Origin: Anabas testudineus
Lineage: Eukaryota > Chordata > Actinopteri > Anabantiformes > Anabantidae
DNA length: 64,000 nt
Direction: 5' to 3'
NCBI RefSeq assembly: GCF_900324465.2
Contig: NC_046624.1
Coordinates: forward strand, 9,607,386 to 9,671,385
The notes beneath the pieces are model-generated. The model searched no databases, had not been told where the DNA came from, and saw only the letters and a list, made by a program, of their open reading frames with translations. The position numbers and the translations under genes are program-made. Below are positions 1 through 12,960 of this stretch, one piece after another; position 1 is the stretch's first letter, and every line of letters begins with the position of its first letter.

Positions 1-1519
1 TGTCTACTGCCACCCCATAAATGTCTTGACAGACGTTTTCTTCAAAGAAAAATATTTTGATATTCCAATATGTTTATTCTAGTCACTGTCCAAAGGTGAC
101 TGAAAGGCCTGTTCATTTCAAAATAACTCCTGAAATATGGGCAGCTTTTCTGAGGGTTCCTCAAAGGGGATTTTGGCTTATCTTATGCAATGGGCATGTT
201 CTGGCAGCGGCACAAGAAAACAGGCACTGAAGAATGAGCTGCACATAATGAGCCTCTGACAAAAAGCTGATGTGAATTGCAGCACGGCCTCCAAGCACAA
301 ATGAAGGAAATTCTTTACTGTATGACTAGTTCTCCTTGAAGGCTACTGTTTTGTGCACACTGAAAATGACACAATTCAGAATAATAAATAGAGATGAGGA
401 TCCGGGTCATCTGGAACTGTGATTTTTCACATTATGAAAAAATATTAGATCATCACTCATTACAGCTGTAGCACTCCTCATACAACTGTTACATACAGTA
501 GCGCACATTAGTTAGCATGTTTTATGAAGACAGTCAAAGTTACTTCCTCTGATTCTTTGAGCCACATAAAATTAATCATTTATCTGCACTTGTCATGCAG
601 GTGTGACCTCTAAGAAATTATCACAGATGACTGTGTTTACCAGTACTGCTTAAATATGCCATTTTTGGACATTGCATTATCACGACCTTGACGGAATCAA
701 GACAACAACTACAACAATCCTGTGAACAAGATACAATGAAGTCAACCCATAACCGATCCCCCGGGGAAGATGACGCCACATTTGGCTTTTTTCAGCAACA
801 GCCTGTTGAGGTTACCAGTGTAACGAAAACAGAGCCCAGGTGCATTTCACAAGTAAGGAAGTTGTATGCTACCATCACAGAGGCAAAACACAGGAAACCC
901 TCAGGACCAGACAGAAACACTTGGCTAGATGCATCAGACGCCCACAGATATGGACATGCATGACCTTCTGGAGGAAATAGATCTGCTTTAAAAGGAATTA
1001 CATACTCACTACTGCCGTTTAGTTTAGTTGCTGAACTTCCTATTTTACAAAAAACCATGGGTGTCCCAAATTTGTCGTATTCTACAGCTGCAGCAGTTTT
1101 GGAAGGTAAAATACAAGTCACTGAAGAAAAAACAAAGAGGGCGTTTTTTTTGAAACTGCATTCACTTTTCTGAATTTCTGTAACGTAGGAAGATAAACAG
1201 TAACAGTAAAGTTTCAACTGGTTGAACGTAGGTTTTATAGCAAGATGTGAACTGTCTCAAAGTCAAAGCAGTTTAGCCAATAACATGGCAGTGAAGAAAG
1301 AAGCAAGGTTATATATTAGACAAAAAAGTAGTAAACTACTTCCCATGTCACAAATATTAATTATATTAATAAAACTAACTTTCCCACTGTATGATGGAAA
1401 TATACCACCAATTAACAATAGCAAAATAAACAAAGTGCAGAAAGTATTAAATTATTGGGATTCACACTAAATTACACAATTCAACCAGATATTTAAAAAC
1501 AATCATGATCTCTTCTTAC

Positions 1520-4500
1520 CTTTGTTTTGTTCACCATGTTCTGAAGACAGGAGCCGAGTTGTTTATTGTGATTTTTCTCGCCTTCAGGGGGGATCGCATT
1601 TAAACCAGCTGCAACTGTACCTTCATTTCCTCTGCCTACATTTGAAAAGAAAAACAATTTAAAAACTGTCTGTGTGTGTGTGTGAGGGGGGGAGTGTCAC
1701 TCAAGCCATCTCACAGCAGGGCTGTTTATGTGTGTATTCATATTTGTTTACTGCTGCTGCGTTCCATTTACACCCAAATGAAAACTACAATATTAAATTG
1801 GAAATTTTAAGCCACTAACACACTATTACCAAGAGTAAAATACATGCACACATAAATAGATAATAGAAACCTTTAAGAATTTGGATCAAACATTGAAATA
1901 AAACACGTATAAATAGTCTTAGCATCGAATATGTCAGGGAATGTATTTACACGTGTAAATATTTTCATGAGTAGCTCAAATAAAATTTAAAATGTAATCA
2001 AAAGTGCCATGTCAGCAGCAAAACTCAAAACACTTCTGTCAACAGCAGGTCTAATACCTGAACTCAAATTAATAAACTCATTTTTATCTGATACCGCAAT
2101 ATTTATGAGTTATGTTTTAAACTCAAGGGTGAAGAAGGTTTAGATTTAAATCATGATCAGCTGAGAATCTTTGTCCACTACTTATCCTGTGGAGGATCCT
2201 GGGAGACAGGTCTCAGCATGCAATGTTTAAGATGCAGGGTAAACTTTGAAGTTTCACAGTCTATCACATACTGACAAATGCACCATTACAAGCAAATAAA
2301 GCCTCCAATTCACCTAACTTTGTCTTTGAATAAACAAACAAACAGAAAGCAGACACCCATAGAGACATGGGGGGGAATATTGATCTATATACACATACAA
2401 AATATATCAATAATATTCATATAAAAAGGCCTCGTTTATTTATGTTGGAGTTTATTTATTCTCTTAAAAATATAACATTCGGAAATATATCATTTACTAA
2501 ATCAAGATTAAAAAAATAATTATATTAACCTTTTGAAACTACATATTAAACCAAATAATTAAAGTTACAAATCTCCATCACTGGGAGGATTTCAACATCA
2601 TTATTTTGGACAGTTCAATAATACTGAAGAATGAATCTGAATACTGGTTTATTTGTCATTAAAGTACAATTTCTAAACACTTATTGCCAAACTACTCACT
2701 TTCCAAGGTGTCAATAAGCACAGTGGCGTCAGAGTTTTTCTGCATTTCTGCAGTTGTCTTAGCTTCTGTTAACAATGTTAGATGTTCAGATACAGATGCA
2801 CTTCTCTTCTTTACTGCTTTACAGTCTACAGTTGTACTGGTGCTTGTAAATGACAAAGTGCTTTGTCTCCGCTTTTTAGCCGTGAGTGTTACACTAGCAC
2901 TGGGACTATTCACTGCACACTCTTGACCTTGAGGTTCACAGCTTGTATTCGATTTCTGATTGTGATTTTTGCCACTTTCTTCCAGTTTCCTCTTCTTTAT
3001 TCTGTTAGTTTCAGATACAATGCTTTCGCTTCTTCTCTCTTTTCTCTTTTTTCGAACAGGGTCCAGCTCAAAAGGAATCTGAATGTCGCTCTGCACATCT
3101 AGATTAGGCACCAGAGGTCTTTTTGATCGCTGGTGATGATTAGCTGGGGAGAAATAGTCTTCAAACACATTATCATCTCCAACAGTGGAATGTGAGGCAA
3201 CACTAGGTTCGCCGGACACAGTGAAAGGTCGTACCAAGGTAGAAACCGACAGTCTGGCCCGTTTGGGTGTTTTCTGCTCCCTTTTTTTAAATAGAGTGGC
3301 AGTTTCTTGTGACATTTCAGCTGTGGCATCACCTACTGTGGCTGGTGATGAGAGGCAAATAGAAGAGTTCCCAGCATCAGGACAAGCATTTGTCTTAGTC
3401 TCTGTAAAGGATGTAGCAGCGTTAATTTTTCGTTTTCCCTTTTCAGATTTGTTAGGTGATGGACTTGATGATTTTATCTGAGACCGCCTCTTTCTGATGT
3501 CCAACCTCCTTTCCTGGCAAGGACTTTCCAATAAACTTGAGCATTTGTGTTTCTCTGCTATCCTTCTTCTGACTGAGGTCCTTCTTGACTTTTGTTGTCT
3601 ATTCCCTTCTTCATCCTCTTTAGTCGTGAAGTCAGGACATTTCAAAGGTCTTGAAATCTGTTTTGGCACATCATGGCAGGGTGAGAGCCAGGGCTTTTCA
3701 AAACTATTCCTGTGGTGTTGTTCAAGCTGGTCAACTTGTGTTCTCCCTTCTTCATGAGGTGAGTAACCGGGTTCAGCAACAGAAGCACTGGAATCATCGT
3801 TTGATTGGTCATCTATATTAAAGACAAAATAAAAATTAAGGTTTATTAGTCTGTTTTGTATGTAGCTGGGTTATTACTGGCTCTCTCTGACAACTAATAT
3901 GTAAAAACACAGGCAGCTGCTTGCACTTAAAAGACCACACATCCATTGTTTGATTGTCTGCTACGTGCTGACTGTGAGCTTGGGAAAAGCCGAAGTAAAC
4001 AAGAGGCTGATAAAGAGAGCTTTTCATACAGTGAAGTGAAAGAGAGCAGGATATTTTTATGGTCTTTGCTGCCAAAGCAAATGAGAGCAAAAAGCTAGTA
4101 AATACTGCCCATTCATAAGGTGATTTCAATGGGCAGATTATTTTAATGCACAAAGCATCAATAAGATTGTTATAGAAACCCACAAAAATATAGATGTTGG
4201 AGCAATATATAGATAAGTATATAGATGTATCATTGTAGCTCTTTGATTATCACTTATATATCTATGATTCAGTTACTATGAGTGTTTCAAAAGCTAACAA
4301 TAAAAACTACAGCATAACTTCCCATTAAGATCACATCCAATTTGCTTACACGTTAATTTGAAGATAGTTGGTGTACTTCCCAGAGAAGGATTCAGCCCAG
4401 TGGGTGAGCAGGACTCAACCATTTGTGAAGCTGAAAGACAGTAACAATGGGTGAATTCACTAGTGTTTCAAAATACCTGAAACAATTTAAGGCCTTGTCA

Positions 4501-6653
4501 GTTTATCGGTGTACACCTGCTGCTACACATACCTGTGGGAGAGAGGTTTTCACGTTTCTCTTTCATATCTTTTAAACGCTGTGCCATATAATCTGATCTT
4601 TTCAGTGCAGGACTGTAGACTATTCCATTCTCTTCATCAATAATAATGGGTGACACATCTGTAACTGTGTAAAAATAATTGTGAGTTGACAATATACATT
4701 TTCGGGTTTATTAAACATCTTCAAAGATTTAATCTTACCCAGAGGTTGTTTTGGAGCAAGGTCTTTCATCATCTTGTCTAATTTTTTCCTCATGCGCCTG
4801 TCATTTTCAGGTGTCTTCTCTGGAGAGTCTTTTGGCTGCATGCAGCGATGCTACGTGAATCACACACAAGAAATTTTTTGAATAGGAAGTAAATAAATGC
4901 ATGTTTGAATACTTGGATGCAATGTTAATTAAAATGGCATGTTCTAATTTTGCTTAAGAAAACTAAAAAATAGCCAAACTGCTTCCTCAGTCTAAGTGAG
5001 ATATGTAGCAATAGGACTCAGTTAATCATAGCAATGAAAGATTAAAAAATTCATTAAGGCCAAATTTTTGGATGAATGAGGCAGAAAGATTTCAAGTATA
5101 AGTATGGGCCAACATCAGATTTTTTTTAAACAGTGGCAGAAAGATTCAAATTGAGAGAAGCAAAAGTAACAGCTTCCAGTCATCTACATATATGCTTGTC
5201 TCAGTATATTTTCACTGATAAATAATTCATGAGCAGCTTCTTTTCAGGAAAAAACAATGAAAAAAGGTGGATGTCAATAGCGATAAGTAGCCTTTGCATC
5301 TCAGCTTTTGGTTTAACTGTCACATAATGCTTGTATTTAAATTTAAGGGTCATGAATTCATATTTAATACAATATAAGGCCCTTTTTTGTATTCTTTAAT
5401 TAATTAATTAATTGCTATCATGCCAGCAGATTAATAGAAATTGTCTGCATTGTACACTGGGAGCATTTCTCATGTACATATGCCTGTAAATGACCACTTA
5501 TGAATGTGCAAAATTGTTTGGGTACACAAATACAAGTACCTCACCAGAATGCATATTCTTAGAACTTAGGTAGTGAGCAGTTAGTGAGATCAGTAGACCT
5601 GAAACTAGAGTTACACTGCCTCCCAGAACTGCTGGGAGACTTGAACATTTTAAAAGTATCTCTTTAATGCCCGCAAATCATATCAAATCTGCCACATATC
5701 AAATATTTCCCCATTTCTTGAAAGGCCTAATGCACACCCACGTAGCGAGTGACCATTCCTCACAGCAGCAGCACTAGTGAGGCATTCAGGGACAGCAGGG
5801 AGGGGTAACATGTTATACGCTGTAACTATTCTGCTACACAGTCGCTTTTTCATAATATGAGTAAAAGACCTCTGTCAGTGGCCCAGAATCGAGAGTAATG
5901 GGCTTGACAAGATTAAAAAAACTGCTTTGCCTCCACACCAAATAAAGGAACCACACAATGACAGCTTAAACTGTGACACCAACACAAACATCACATTCAA
6001 ATCTCACTGTACTCACTTTCTTGTTCTTTAGCACAGGATTGCTTTCATCATTTAAAGCTGGATACAACTCCTCATCCACATGCACACCATCATCATAACA
6101 TCTGTTTTTAACCAAAAACAAAACAAGTCACTTTCATATAACAACTGACAACAAAAACCTTATAAACATACATGACGTATAGCAGAAACATATTACAGAA
6201 TTGTTCAAATTCATAAAGTACACAATGTTATACTCACCTGCCTACCCAGAGAACTGAGACAAGTCTCACATCACTTTTTTTGGCTTTTTTCCATGTAGCC
6301 GAATGACCATTGTTGAAGACTACATGTGTGACTTGTTTATTGAATGTCTTTGACACCTGTAAATTGAAAGGTATGTCATTTGTGAGTTTTTAAAAGTATA
6401 CACATATACTATTGGTGAACAGTGTAAAATCTGTGTCTCACCTGAGCTCCCATTTCCTGAAGCTGCTGAATGAATGGTTTTGAATAATTGGCTGTTTTGT
6501 CTGACGACCACACATCAACATAGGCAACGACATCTGCACATGTTAAACATCAGAGCGATAAGCTATAAGTCCAGTCTGAATTAACAGCAGTTAAATTAGA
6601 ATAATGTAGCCTACTGTACCTTTAAGAACGGAAGAGTTGTTGCTTGTGGTCAT
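1520..6653 (-). CDS. mcph1: Microcephalin (mcph1), 5' and middle coding exons; 3' end off the left edge
   Basis: Microcephalin is a nuclear BRCT-domain protein acting in chromosome condensation timing, the DNA damage response and brain size. Nine coding exons are visible on the minus strand: 6653-6620, 6533-6442, 6356-6238, 6101-6017, 4850-4739, 4658-4533, 4430-4350, 3812-2700 and 1635-1520. Phases agree at every junction and the sum is exactly 626 codons. Residues from about 12 to 100 form the first BRCT domain, with the family motifs [21 protein letters not shown] and VSVLWVGR. Next come [14 protein letters not shown] and [11 protein letters not shown], both close to human MCPH1. The 1113-nt exon encodes a basic, Ser/Lys-rich region with [14 protein letters not shown], like the human DYFSP segment. 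The paired C-terminal BRCT domains are not in the window. The ATG at 6651-6653 matches the family start. Identification is secure; the final visible exon (1635-1520) rests on splice signals and phase only. Confidence 0.93.
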
Positions 6654-6681
6654 TACTGACCTCTTTAGCTTCACAATTCAC
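6620..6681 (-). other. mcph1: mcph1 exon carrying the start codon, with short 5' UTR
   Basis: The acceptor ends at 6682 (tatag read on the minus strand), 28 nt before the ATG at 6653. The donor is at 6619. The exon codes for only 11 complete residues ([11 protein letters not shown]) plus one base, so it is easy to miss. The ATG follows an in-frame upstream TAA within the exon. Confidence 0.75.
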
Positions 6682-7572
6682 CTATAAAAAACAAGTGAAG
6701 ACATTTTTGACATGTTAGATCCGCTTTCAAACAGCAATTTGACTTATTGTGATGCTATTCTTAGGTTTCTGGTCTATGATGCCAACTATGCTAATTAAGG
6801 AAAGCATACATAAAAGTTCCAAATACAACAGTCTAGTAATTATAAGCATAACTTAGCCCAGCTTAAAGTGATGTCTTAACTACTGACATGGTCCGACTAT
6901 TAGGTAAATAATACTGTAATATTTTAAGGTTTTTGAGACAATTTCAATAAAATCAAACAGAGAAAAGCAAGAAACTCATCACATTCGTGCAAAACCCGTA
7001 AAGACATTCACAATGACTTCTGATATAAATCACAGCAGCGTTATGCTTCAACTTGCTTTTCCCTGCTGACCTTAACCTGCAATTTCTAAATAAATTCCTT
7101 GTGTACAATGTTCCCTTGAAAACCTGAAGACTGATCTCTGAAGATTGGCGTTAGCTAACCAAACCACTCTCAGTTACGTTAGCTAACTATGGCTCGACAG
7201 AGATTGTTAAACATATGAATATGTTAGCCTATATAAGGTTAAGTTATATGTAAGTGTCACTTTATGTCAAAATATATAACATTTTTTATAAAACAACACT
7301 GAATTCAACTGACATTAATGTGTAATGTCTAACCACCAACGTTAATATTTATGCTACTTTGCCGTTATATTACGTTACATTTTGCTGCTAAGCTAGACAG
7401 CTGACTTAGCTAGCTTAGTTAACTAAGCGATGGTTAGCATTATGCTGGTGTGGCTAACTTAGTTAATACTTCCGTAATATGCATTGACACACGTATTACA
7501 CGCGTGTGACTATTGGCAGTGCAAAAAATACAGAGATAGATCAGTACTTTTTGGTGATTGTCGTGCACTTAC

Positions 7573-7673
7573 TTGAGGCAGCAGTGAGGTTTAAATAGCG
7601 CAGTTTCCAACAAAACCTGACTACAGTGTAAATAGTTCGCGCGTGGAGTTCGTGTTGCAATGCATTCTGGGAA
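7573..7673 (-). promoter_or_regulatory. mcph1: mcph1 promoter and untranslated first exon with a ZNF143/Staf-like site
   Basis: A donor (CTCAA|GTAAGT on the minus strand) ends a leader exon at 7573, upstream of the start-codon exon. At 7657-7673 the minus strand reads TTCCCAGAATGCATTGC, an excellent match to the ZNF143/Staf SBS motif common in TATA-less housekeeping promoters. An inverted CCAAT box (ATTGG) lies at 7685-7689 and the surroundings are relatively CpG-rich (cgcgcg at 7638). The transcription start is inferred to lie around 7620-7670. Confidence 0.65.
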
Positions 7674-7699
7674 AGAAGGCAACGATTGGCTGGGAGGAC

Positions 7700-8996
7700 G
7701 CATACGTCATTTCCTACCTAAACGTGAAGGCAAAGGGAAGGTGATAGTGTCCATGACAAGGACCCTAAGAAGTCTACTTCAACCTCGACCTGACCTTCAA
7801 GGAAACCAATTAAGATATATTATTGCATCCTTTTCAGTCTCTATAAGCACAAATCTATTTTATCACATTGTTTAATACAGAAATAAAAAATAAGACATTT
7901 GATGTAGATGTAGTAGTTAAAAAATCTCTACTGGGATTATTAAGCCAGGCACATGACTACACTGGTCTGCAGTCTTACACATAGTTGTGCAGTCATAAGC
8001 AAATATTTGGATTAAGCAGACAGACAGTGATATGTGAGGTGTTATGGAAAGTATGTAAGGCCTTGCAAGACTTTGGAAATAGTAAACACTCAGCCAGTGT
8101 TAGTTGTAGTGATCTGCAAAGATTACAGGCTTTGTGCTGAAATAGTAAACTAGCACATTTTAATAAACACTGAAAGCCACGCGTAAACACATTTGATATT
8201 ATTTATTAAACTCGTCAAAAGTAAACTAATAATTTAACAGTGTCATAAACTGCTATATTTGTATGTCACAGTATTCACAATAAACAATAGATCTTGGGTT
8301 TGTCTTCACTAAGCTCACTGACTCTACAGCTCAAATGCCATAAGTGCAAAGTTATTATCAGAAAAATGAGTCGTTTGTAACGTCTAGTTTATCACAAGAT
8401 GATTCTGTACAAGCTATGGGTCCACGACAAATTAAATATAAAAAAAAAACAATAACCAGTAAATTGTCTTAGTAGAGGGTTAGCCTCAAGGATAGCTCGT
8501 TTTTACAAGTCTCTGAAAATCTACTGTTTATTCCAAATGAAATTATGTTGGTGTTCAGCTGGCTTTATGTCTTTAGGTGACATAGACCACAGTATAATCA
8601 AACATTTTAAATGCATGAAACAAAAGAGTCACAGATGTATATAATTAAATACAAAATATGTTTGCCTTGTATAAATTTACATATATTATATTTTCCTGTT
8701 ACCATAAAATCATTATATTACAATAATTAATGTATAGCAGCCTACATACCATTTACAGTTAGAATAAAACATGAAACTCAGATATAGCATCAGATTAGTT
8801 TAAAATGACAAATTCTCAGAAACTGTATAATGTTTCACAACTGCCTTTCATAATTAGGAGATAACGTTGTACTCACTTCAAACCACTGACAAAAACACTG
8901 TAGTGCCATTAAAGGTAGAATAAACAGCATTAATCAGTCTCACAACTGCACAGTGTATGTGACTACATCCTTCTACAGCAGGTTGTAGCATTAAAG
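7700..8996. other. Intergenic: mcph1 upstream side and npy4r 3' flank
   Basis: No gene seen. The left part is the upstream side of the mcph1 promoter. The right part, AT-rich, should contain the 3' UTR of npy4r, transcribed leftward; minus-strand AATAAA signals occur (for example near 8199 and 8526) but none can be assigned. The ORFs here are short and have no recognisable content. Confidence 0.5.
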
Positions 8997-10343
8997 TTAG
9001 ACAGAGTTGCTCCTGCAGTTGAGAGGCACAGAGGTGCGGGACATTTCCATGTGCACAGTCGACATGGGGAAATGCTCACACTCTTCTTCTACTTGGCGGC
9101 AACGGCAATGCAGGAGCACATCTCTCACCTCCTGCCGAAAGTTGGAGTTGAGGAAGCCGTAGATGATGGGGTTGATGCAGGTGGAGGACATGGCCAGTAG
9201 GTGGCAGAGCGAGAACAGAAGGTTGTGGTGGCAGATGGGCAGAGCCTCCTGGTTCCAGTCTGACACCACATTGAAGATGGTGAGCGGCAACCAGCAAAGA
9301 GCAAAAGCTGTGATGAGGGCAACCAGCATTATGTTGATTCGACGGCTGTGGGTCAGGCGCTGGTTCTCTAGTGTCCTGGCACGGTCCAGCATGTCTTTGC
9401 GGTGGCGAAGGCGCACAAAAACTCTAATGTAACAGAGCAGGACTAACAGAAGTGGGCCACAGTACTGGAAGAGCAGGAGCCATGTGGTGTAAGCAAGCCT
9501 GTGTTGCTGGGAAGGCCAGTGTTCCAGACAGGCCTCCATATGTGGAGAGGTGGGAACATAAGAAAAGAGAGCACGGTACGAATTTGCAAGTACAGATGAG
9601 TTTTTAAATATGTAGGCGGTAGGGTGAGGCAGAGATGTGTTGACATTAGCCAGGGGGGAGTTTTGGAGTGGAGTCTGAGGCAGCATTACATTGGCGTACG
9701 GCTCATTTGTGAGCAGCTGAAAGGCCAGGAAAGGTGAGGACGTGAAGGAGGCCAGAATCCAAATGAGAACAACTCCAATGTAGGCCTGAGGAATGCTAGG
9801 TTTCCATCCAGCAGGGTTAATGATGAGCTGATGTCTTTCCAGGGCGATGAACACCAGAGACAGCACAGACACAGTCACAGACACACACTGGATGAATGGC
9901 ACCAGCCGGCACAACAGTGACCCAAACACCCAGTGGTCCATCAGTGTGTATATAACAGTGAAGGGGAGGCAGAACACACACACCAGGATGTCAGAGAATG
10001 ACAAGTTGCAGATGAAAATACTGGTGACATTAACTTTTTCCCTGCGACGGGCAATGATGCAGATGAGGCCAACGTTCCCCACCAGCCCCAGCACCATTGT
10101 AATGCTGTACCACACCACTAGACATACTGTGAGGATAGGAGACATATGACAATGCTCATCATGCCCAAGAACAGAAAGGTCTGAGAGCAGTTGGGTCTCG
10201 TTCCCCGGCCACTCCTGTGCAGACTCACGACTGGTTCTTCCCTCCTCCCATGATGGGAAATGTTGAGAGGTGGAGCTGTTGAAGAGCAGAGGCAGAGCTG
10301 TCGCGGATGGAGAAGATTGGTTCGTGTTGCCACTTAGGGACAT
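8997..10343 (-). CDS. npy4r: Neuropeptide Y / pancreatic polypeptide receptor Y4-type (class A GPCR)
   Basis: Gi-coupled plasma-membrane receptor for PP/PYY/NPY-family peptides. A single-exon 448-aa reading frame holds seven hydrophobic segments. TM1 starts near residue 70, the GN pair is at 89-90, the TM3 end reads ALERHQLIINPAGWKP (168-182, the ERH variant of DRY seen in Y receptors), TM6 has FALCWLP (347-353) and TM7 has NPIIYGFLN (391-399). The likely disulfide is C145-C272, and C413/C415 follow helix 8. The C terminus HFPMSTVHMEMS and final CRSNSV resemble Y4 (HLPLSTVHTEVS, RSNPI) rather than Y1 or Y8. It is longer than human Y4 (about 375 aa) because the N terminus (about 68 residues with several N-glycosylation sequons) and extracellular loop 2 (about 211-282, sequons N235 and N248) are extended. 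A 5' untranslated exon probably ends at an acceptor near 10413. Loss of introns is normal for this family. Confidence 0.93.
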   Translation of the reverse strand: MSLSGNTNQSSPSATALPLLFNSSTSQHFPSWEEGRTSRESAQEWPGNETQLLSDLSVLGHDEHCHMSPILTVCLVVWYSITMVLGLVGNVGLICIIARRREKVNVTSIFICNLSFSDILVCVFCLPFTVIYTLMDHWVFGSLLCRLVPFIQCVSVTVSVLSLVFIALERHQLIINPAGWKPSIPQAYIGVVLIWILASFTSSPFLAFQLLTNEPYANVMLPQTPLQNSPLANVNTSLPHPTAYIFKNSSVLANSYRALFSYVPTSPHMEACLEHWPSQQHRLAYTTWLLLFQYCGPLLLVLLCYIRVFVRLRHRKDMLDRARTLENQRLTHSRRINIMLVALITAFALCWLPLTIFNVVSDWNQEALPICHHNLLFSLCHLLAMSSTCINPIIYGFLNSNFRQEVRDVLLHCRCRQVEEECEHFPMSTVHMEMSRTSVPLNCRSNSV

Positions 10344-12848
10344 CTCACCAGGACTTCAATGTCACCAGCCCCCAGGATCAAACCACCCATCCCAGCCCTC
10401 TGAGAGCAGGCATCTGAGACAAATAGGACAAAAGAGAATAGAACACGAATAGAAAAAATGTTTTTTACTTGCAAAGCAAACACTCTTATAGGATAAGGGG
10501 TCTGCTCGTGAAGAAGAGATGCAGTTCTTTGATAGAAGCACCGGGTTAGGAAAATGTTAACTGATGTTACCCATCATGAAAGTATAGGTGATACAATTTA
10601 GATTTTTTTGGTTGGTTGCTCACAAAATACTGTTATGTTATAGAAAAGCTACACAACATGAAAAGAAAAAGAACACAATACTCTATTTTACACAGTTTAA
10701 ACTGCACAGACTAGTTTATTGTCTTTGTCGTACAGTAACTATTTCTCTCCTTTTATTTTTCCCATCTTAAGATCTAAGATGTGTCAACTCCCGTCGCACA
10801 AATGAGTCCTCCAGTCAGTCAGGGTTCAAGACTGAACATAATAGCTTAATGACGGTAAAATTACTATGCATGAATAGCAGGAGTGAAGTCTATTTACACA
10901 ATGAGTGATGCACTATGTCGAAGTGAAAAGGGCATGACATTGTCAGAATCCTAAAAATGGATTCTAGCTCCCTCCCCTGAAACCTCTGCCATGTATTGTG
11001 AAAACCAGCATTGCTAAGAAAATGAGCCTTGTCACTTTCCATTAATGGCACACGCGCTTAGCTATCAGTCACTTCACGCTGCATCATTACTAACCTACTC
11101 TGTCAGTGTGTTGAGTGAGCTGCAGGCAGGGTGGCACAACATTGATCATCCTTTGTTCAGAGAGAGAAAAAAATAAAACAAATGTAATGTCAGCACTAAC
11201 CAGATGTAAGACACAGCTGTAGCAGAGCGGAGAAACGACAGACACCAGCAAACAAAAAAAGTAAGAGTAGCCCATTAACAGGCAAATTTAACCCTGTCAC
11301 TTAGGAGGGATGTTATGCTGGTTGATTGCATGTCCAGCAAGTATTTGTGTCAGTGCGATCGGCCCCCTTGAGAGCAAAATCTCTGCAGGATAAGGAACAC
11401 TGTGACCTGGAACTGCTGTGTCCATCATATTCTTCTTTTTTGCCTCAGCCAAGTCTCCTCCATCTCTGTGACAACAGTGCTCTCTGACAGGGAAATGAGA
11501 AAGTGGCTCCGTGTCATTTTTTTCACACCAGATTCACCTTGATTTTCTCTTTGCTATTTTTCTGAGAGCAGTTGCACTGTGCAACAATTACTTTTTTTTT
11601 TATTAATCTTTAAAATTTTGTCCTTATTGTAGCATTAGAAAAAACATTTTGTCACATTGTAAATTGGTTGGACACATATGTATTTATTTTATCCATAAAC
11701 TGTTTTTCTGAAGCAGTATCATACAATTTTAATATTTAAATTCAATTTAATATTTTTATGTGTCTATATAACATGTTCATTCAATCACCTTTGTTTTGTT
11801 TTTGTAAATAATGTAATTAATGTCTCTAAAAATGAAAATCACAGAGAGACAGCTTGACCAATTACTGTGCAGTCACTGATTCATATCATATCATATATTA
11901 AAAAGATGTTTAACTATCATTTATTTGTCAACATAAACACAAGGGAATATTACCTTTTGCAGGCATAAATGTAGTTGAAAAAACAGTGTTTTCCTCTCTT
12001 TATACTCAGTCACTTGGATGATTTGGAATCGTTCTTTTGGCTGCCTTCACTGTAGAGGAGCGGGATATCTGTGGCAGGCACTGTGTGGTTTGCTTAACCT
12101 GAGATAATGACCTAAGACTCATTATTCTCTGCTGGAGGTGTCAGAGACTGTGGGTGATGCCTCATTACAGCTACAAATGCTGTCATGAAACTGGTTTTCT
12201 CCACATTTCCACACAGTATACGAAACGTTCATGCAAACCAGGTGCGTAATTGTCTCCCTGGTGTTGTATTTTTTCTAGTTTTCCTGTTGAAATTGGATGC
12301 ATATTATCTGCTTGTATGCATCATCCAAAAACATTTCTAAATGTAGAGACAAAAAATTCACCTGCAGCAGTTCACACTAAGACACAAGCTGACAGTGAAG
12401 AAAAAACACAGCATACATTTCTTAAATGATTAACCAAGAAAAGACTTTCCTTTGACAAAAATCCTTATTATTGTGCATAAAAATAGAGAACTCACGTGGA
12501 TTGGCTGAGTAAAGTCTGCGATGCCAAGGTGACAGAGAAGACGATGCTATGAACAGGTGTGAAACCACGGAGATGAGAGTTGGAGAAGGAGCTTAACATC
12601 ATAATAACCACAACGTTTCTGTCAGACACAACCGTGAGAGGAGCACGGCTATTATTCGGCTGCTGGAGCCAGAGTGTCAGAGATCCTCCGAGCCCCGAGC
12701 TCTGCTGTCACACAGTGGTGGATTCATTCAATTACATCCAGAAAATAACACCTGCTGCAAGTGTTGGTAAAGAGACAGAGACCCAGCGAGGGGGATTTTC
12801 TGCATTTTTAAGTATGACAGTTAAAACAAAGACCAAGGTTGATCAGTG
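10344..12848. other. Intergenic: npy4r upstream region
   Basis: No gene recognised. A minus-strand acceptor (tttgtctcag, ending near 10414) probably begins the leader portion of the npy4r exon, so untranslated exons and the promoter may lie here. The rest is AT-rich with small unsupported reading frames, for example at 12580-12864, which has no known similarity. Confidence 0.45.
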
Positions 12849-12854
12849 TTTATT
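12849..12854 (-). terminator. msmb: msmb polyadenylation signal
   Basis: AATAAA on the minus strand, 107 nt after the msmb stop codon, suggesting a very short 3' UTR. Assigned from position and strand only. Confidence 0.5.
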
Positions 12855-12960
12855 AGTAAAATAGAGTAAGACCATAAACGAAATGAAAAAGAACTGAGGC
12901 AGATGAAAAAGGTTTTTAATCAGTTGTCAATGACAGTGTAGAGGCCACTTTGTAGTGTGT

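Noticed and set aside
792-1217. 141-codon minus-strand reading frame that might be the next mcph1 exon
   Set aside because: A good acceptor exists at 1122, but the preceding exon ends in phase 0, so the join would open with TGA. The translation does not resemble a BRCT domain.
1-1500. Search for angpt2, which lies inside MCPH1 in mammals
   Set aside because: No fibrinogen-like or coiled-coil coding sequence is visible on the plus strand. If present it would be further left.
7660-7875. 71-codon plus-strand frame at the mcph1 promoter
   Set aside because: It has no known similarity, overlaps the ZNF143-like site and its 3' part is low-complexity.
9076-10149. Several overlapping frames on both strands inside npy4r
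   Set aside because: They are shadows of the receptor coding sequence and share no similarity with known proteins.
12580-12864. 94-codon plus-strand frame between npy4r and msmb
   Set aside because: No domain, splice context or similarity supports it. It lies antisense to the msmb 3' flank.
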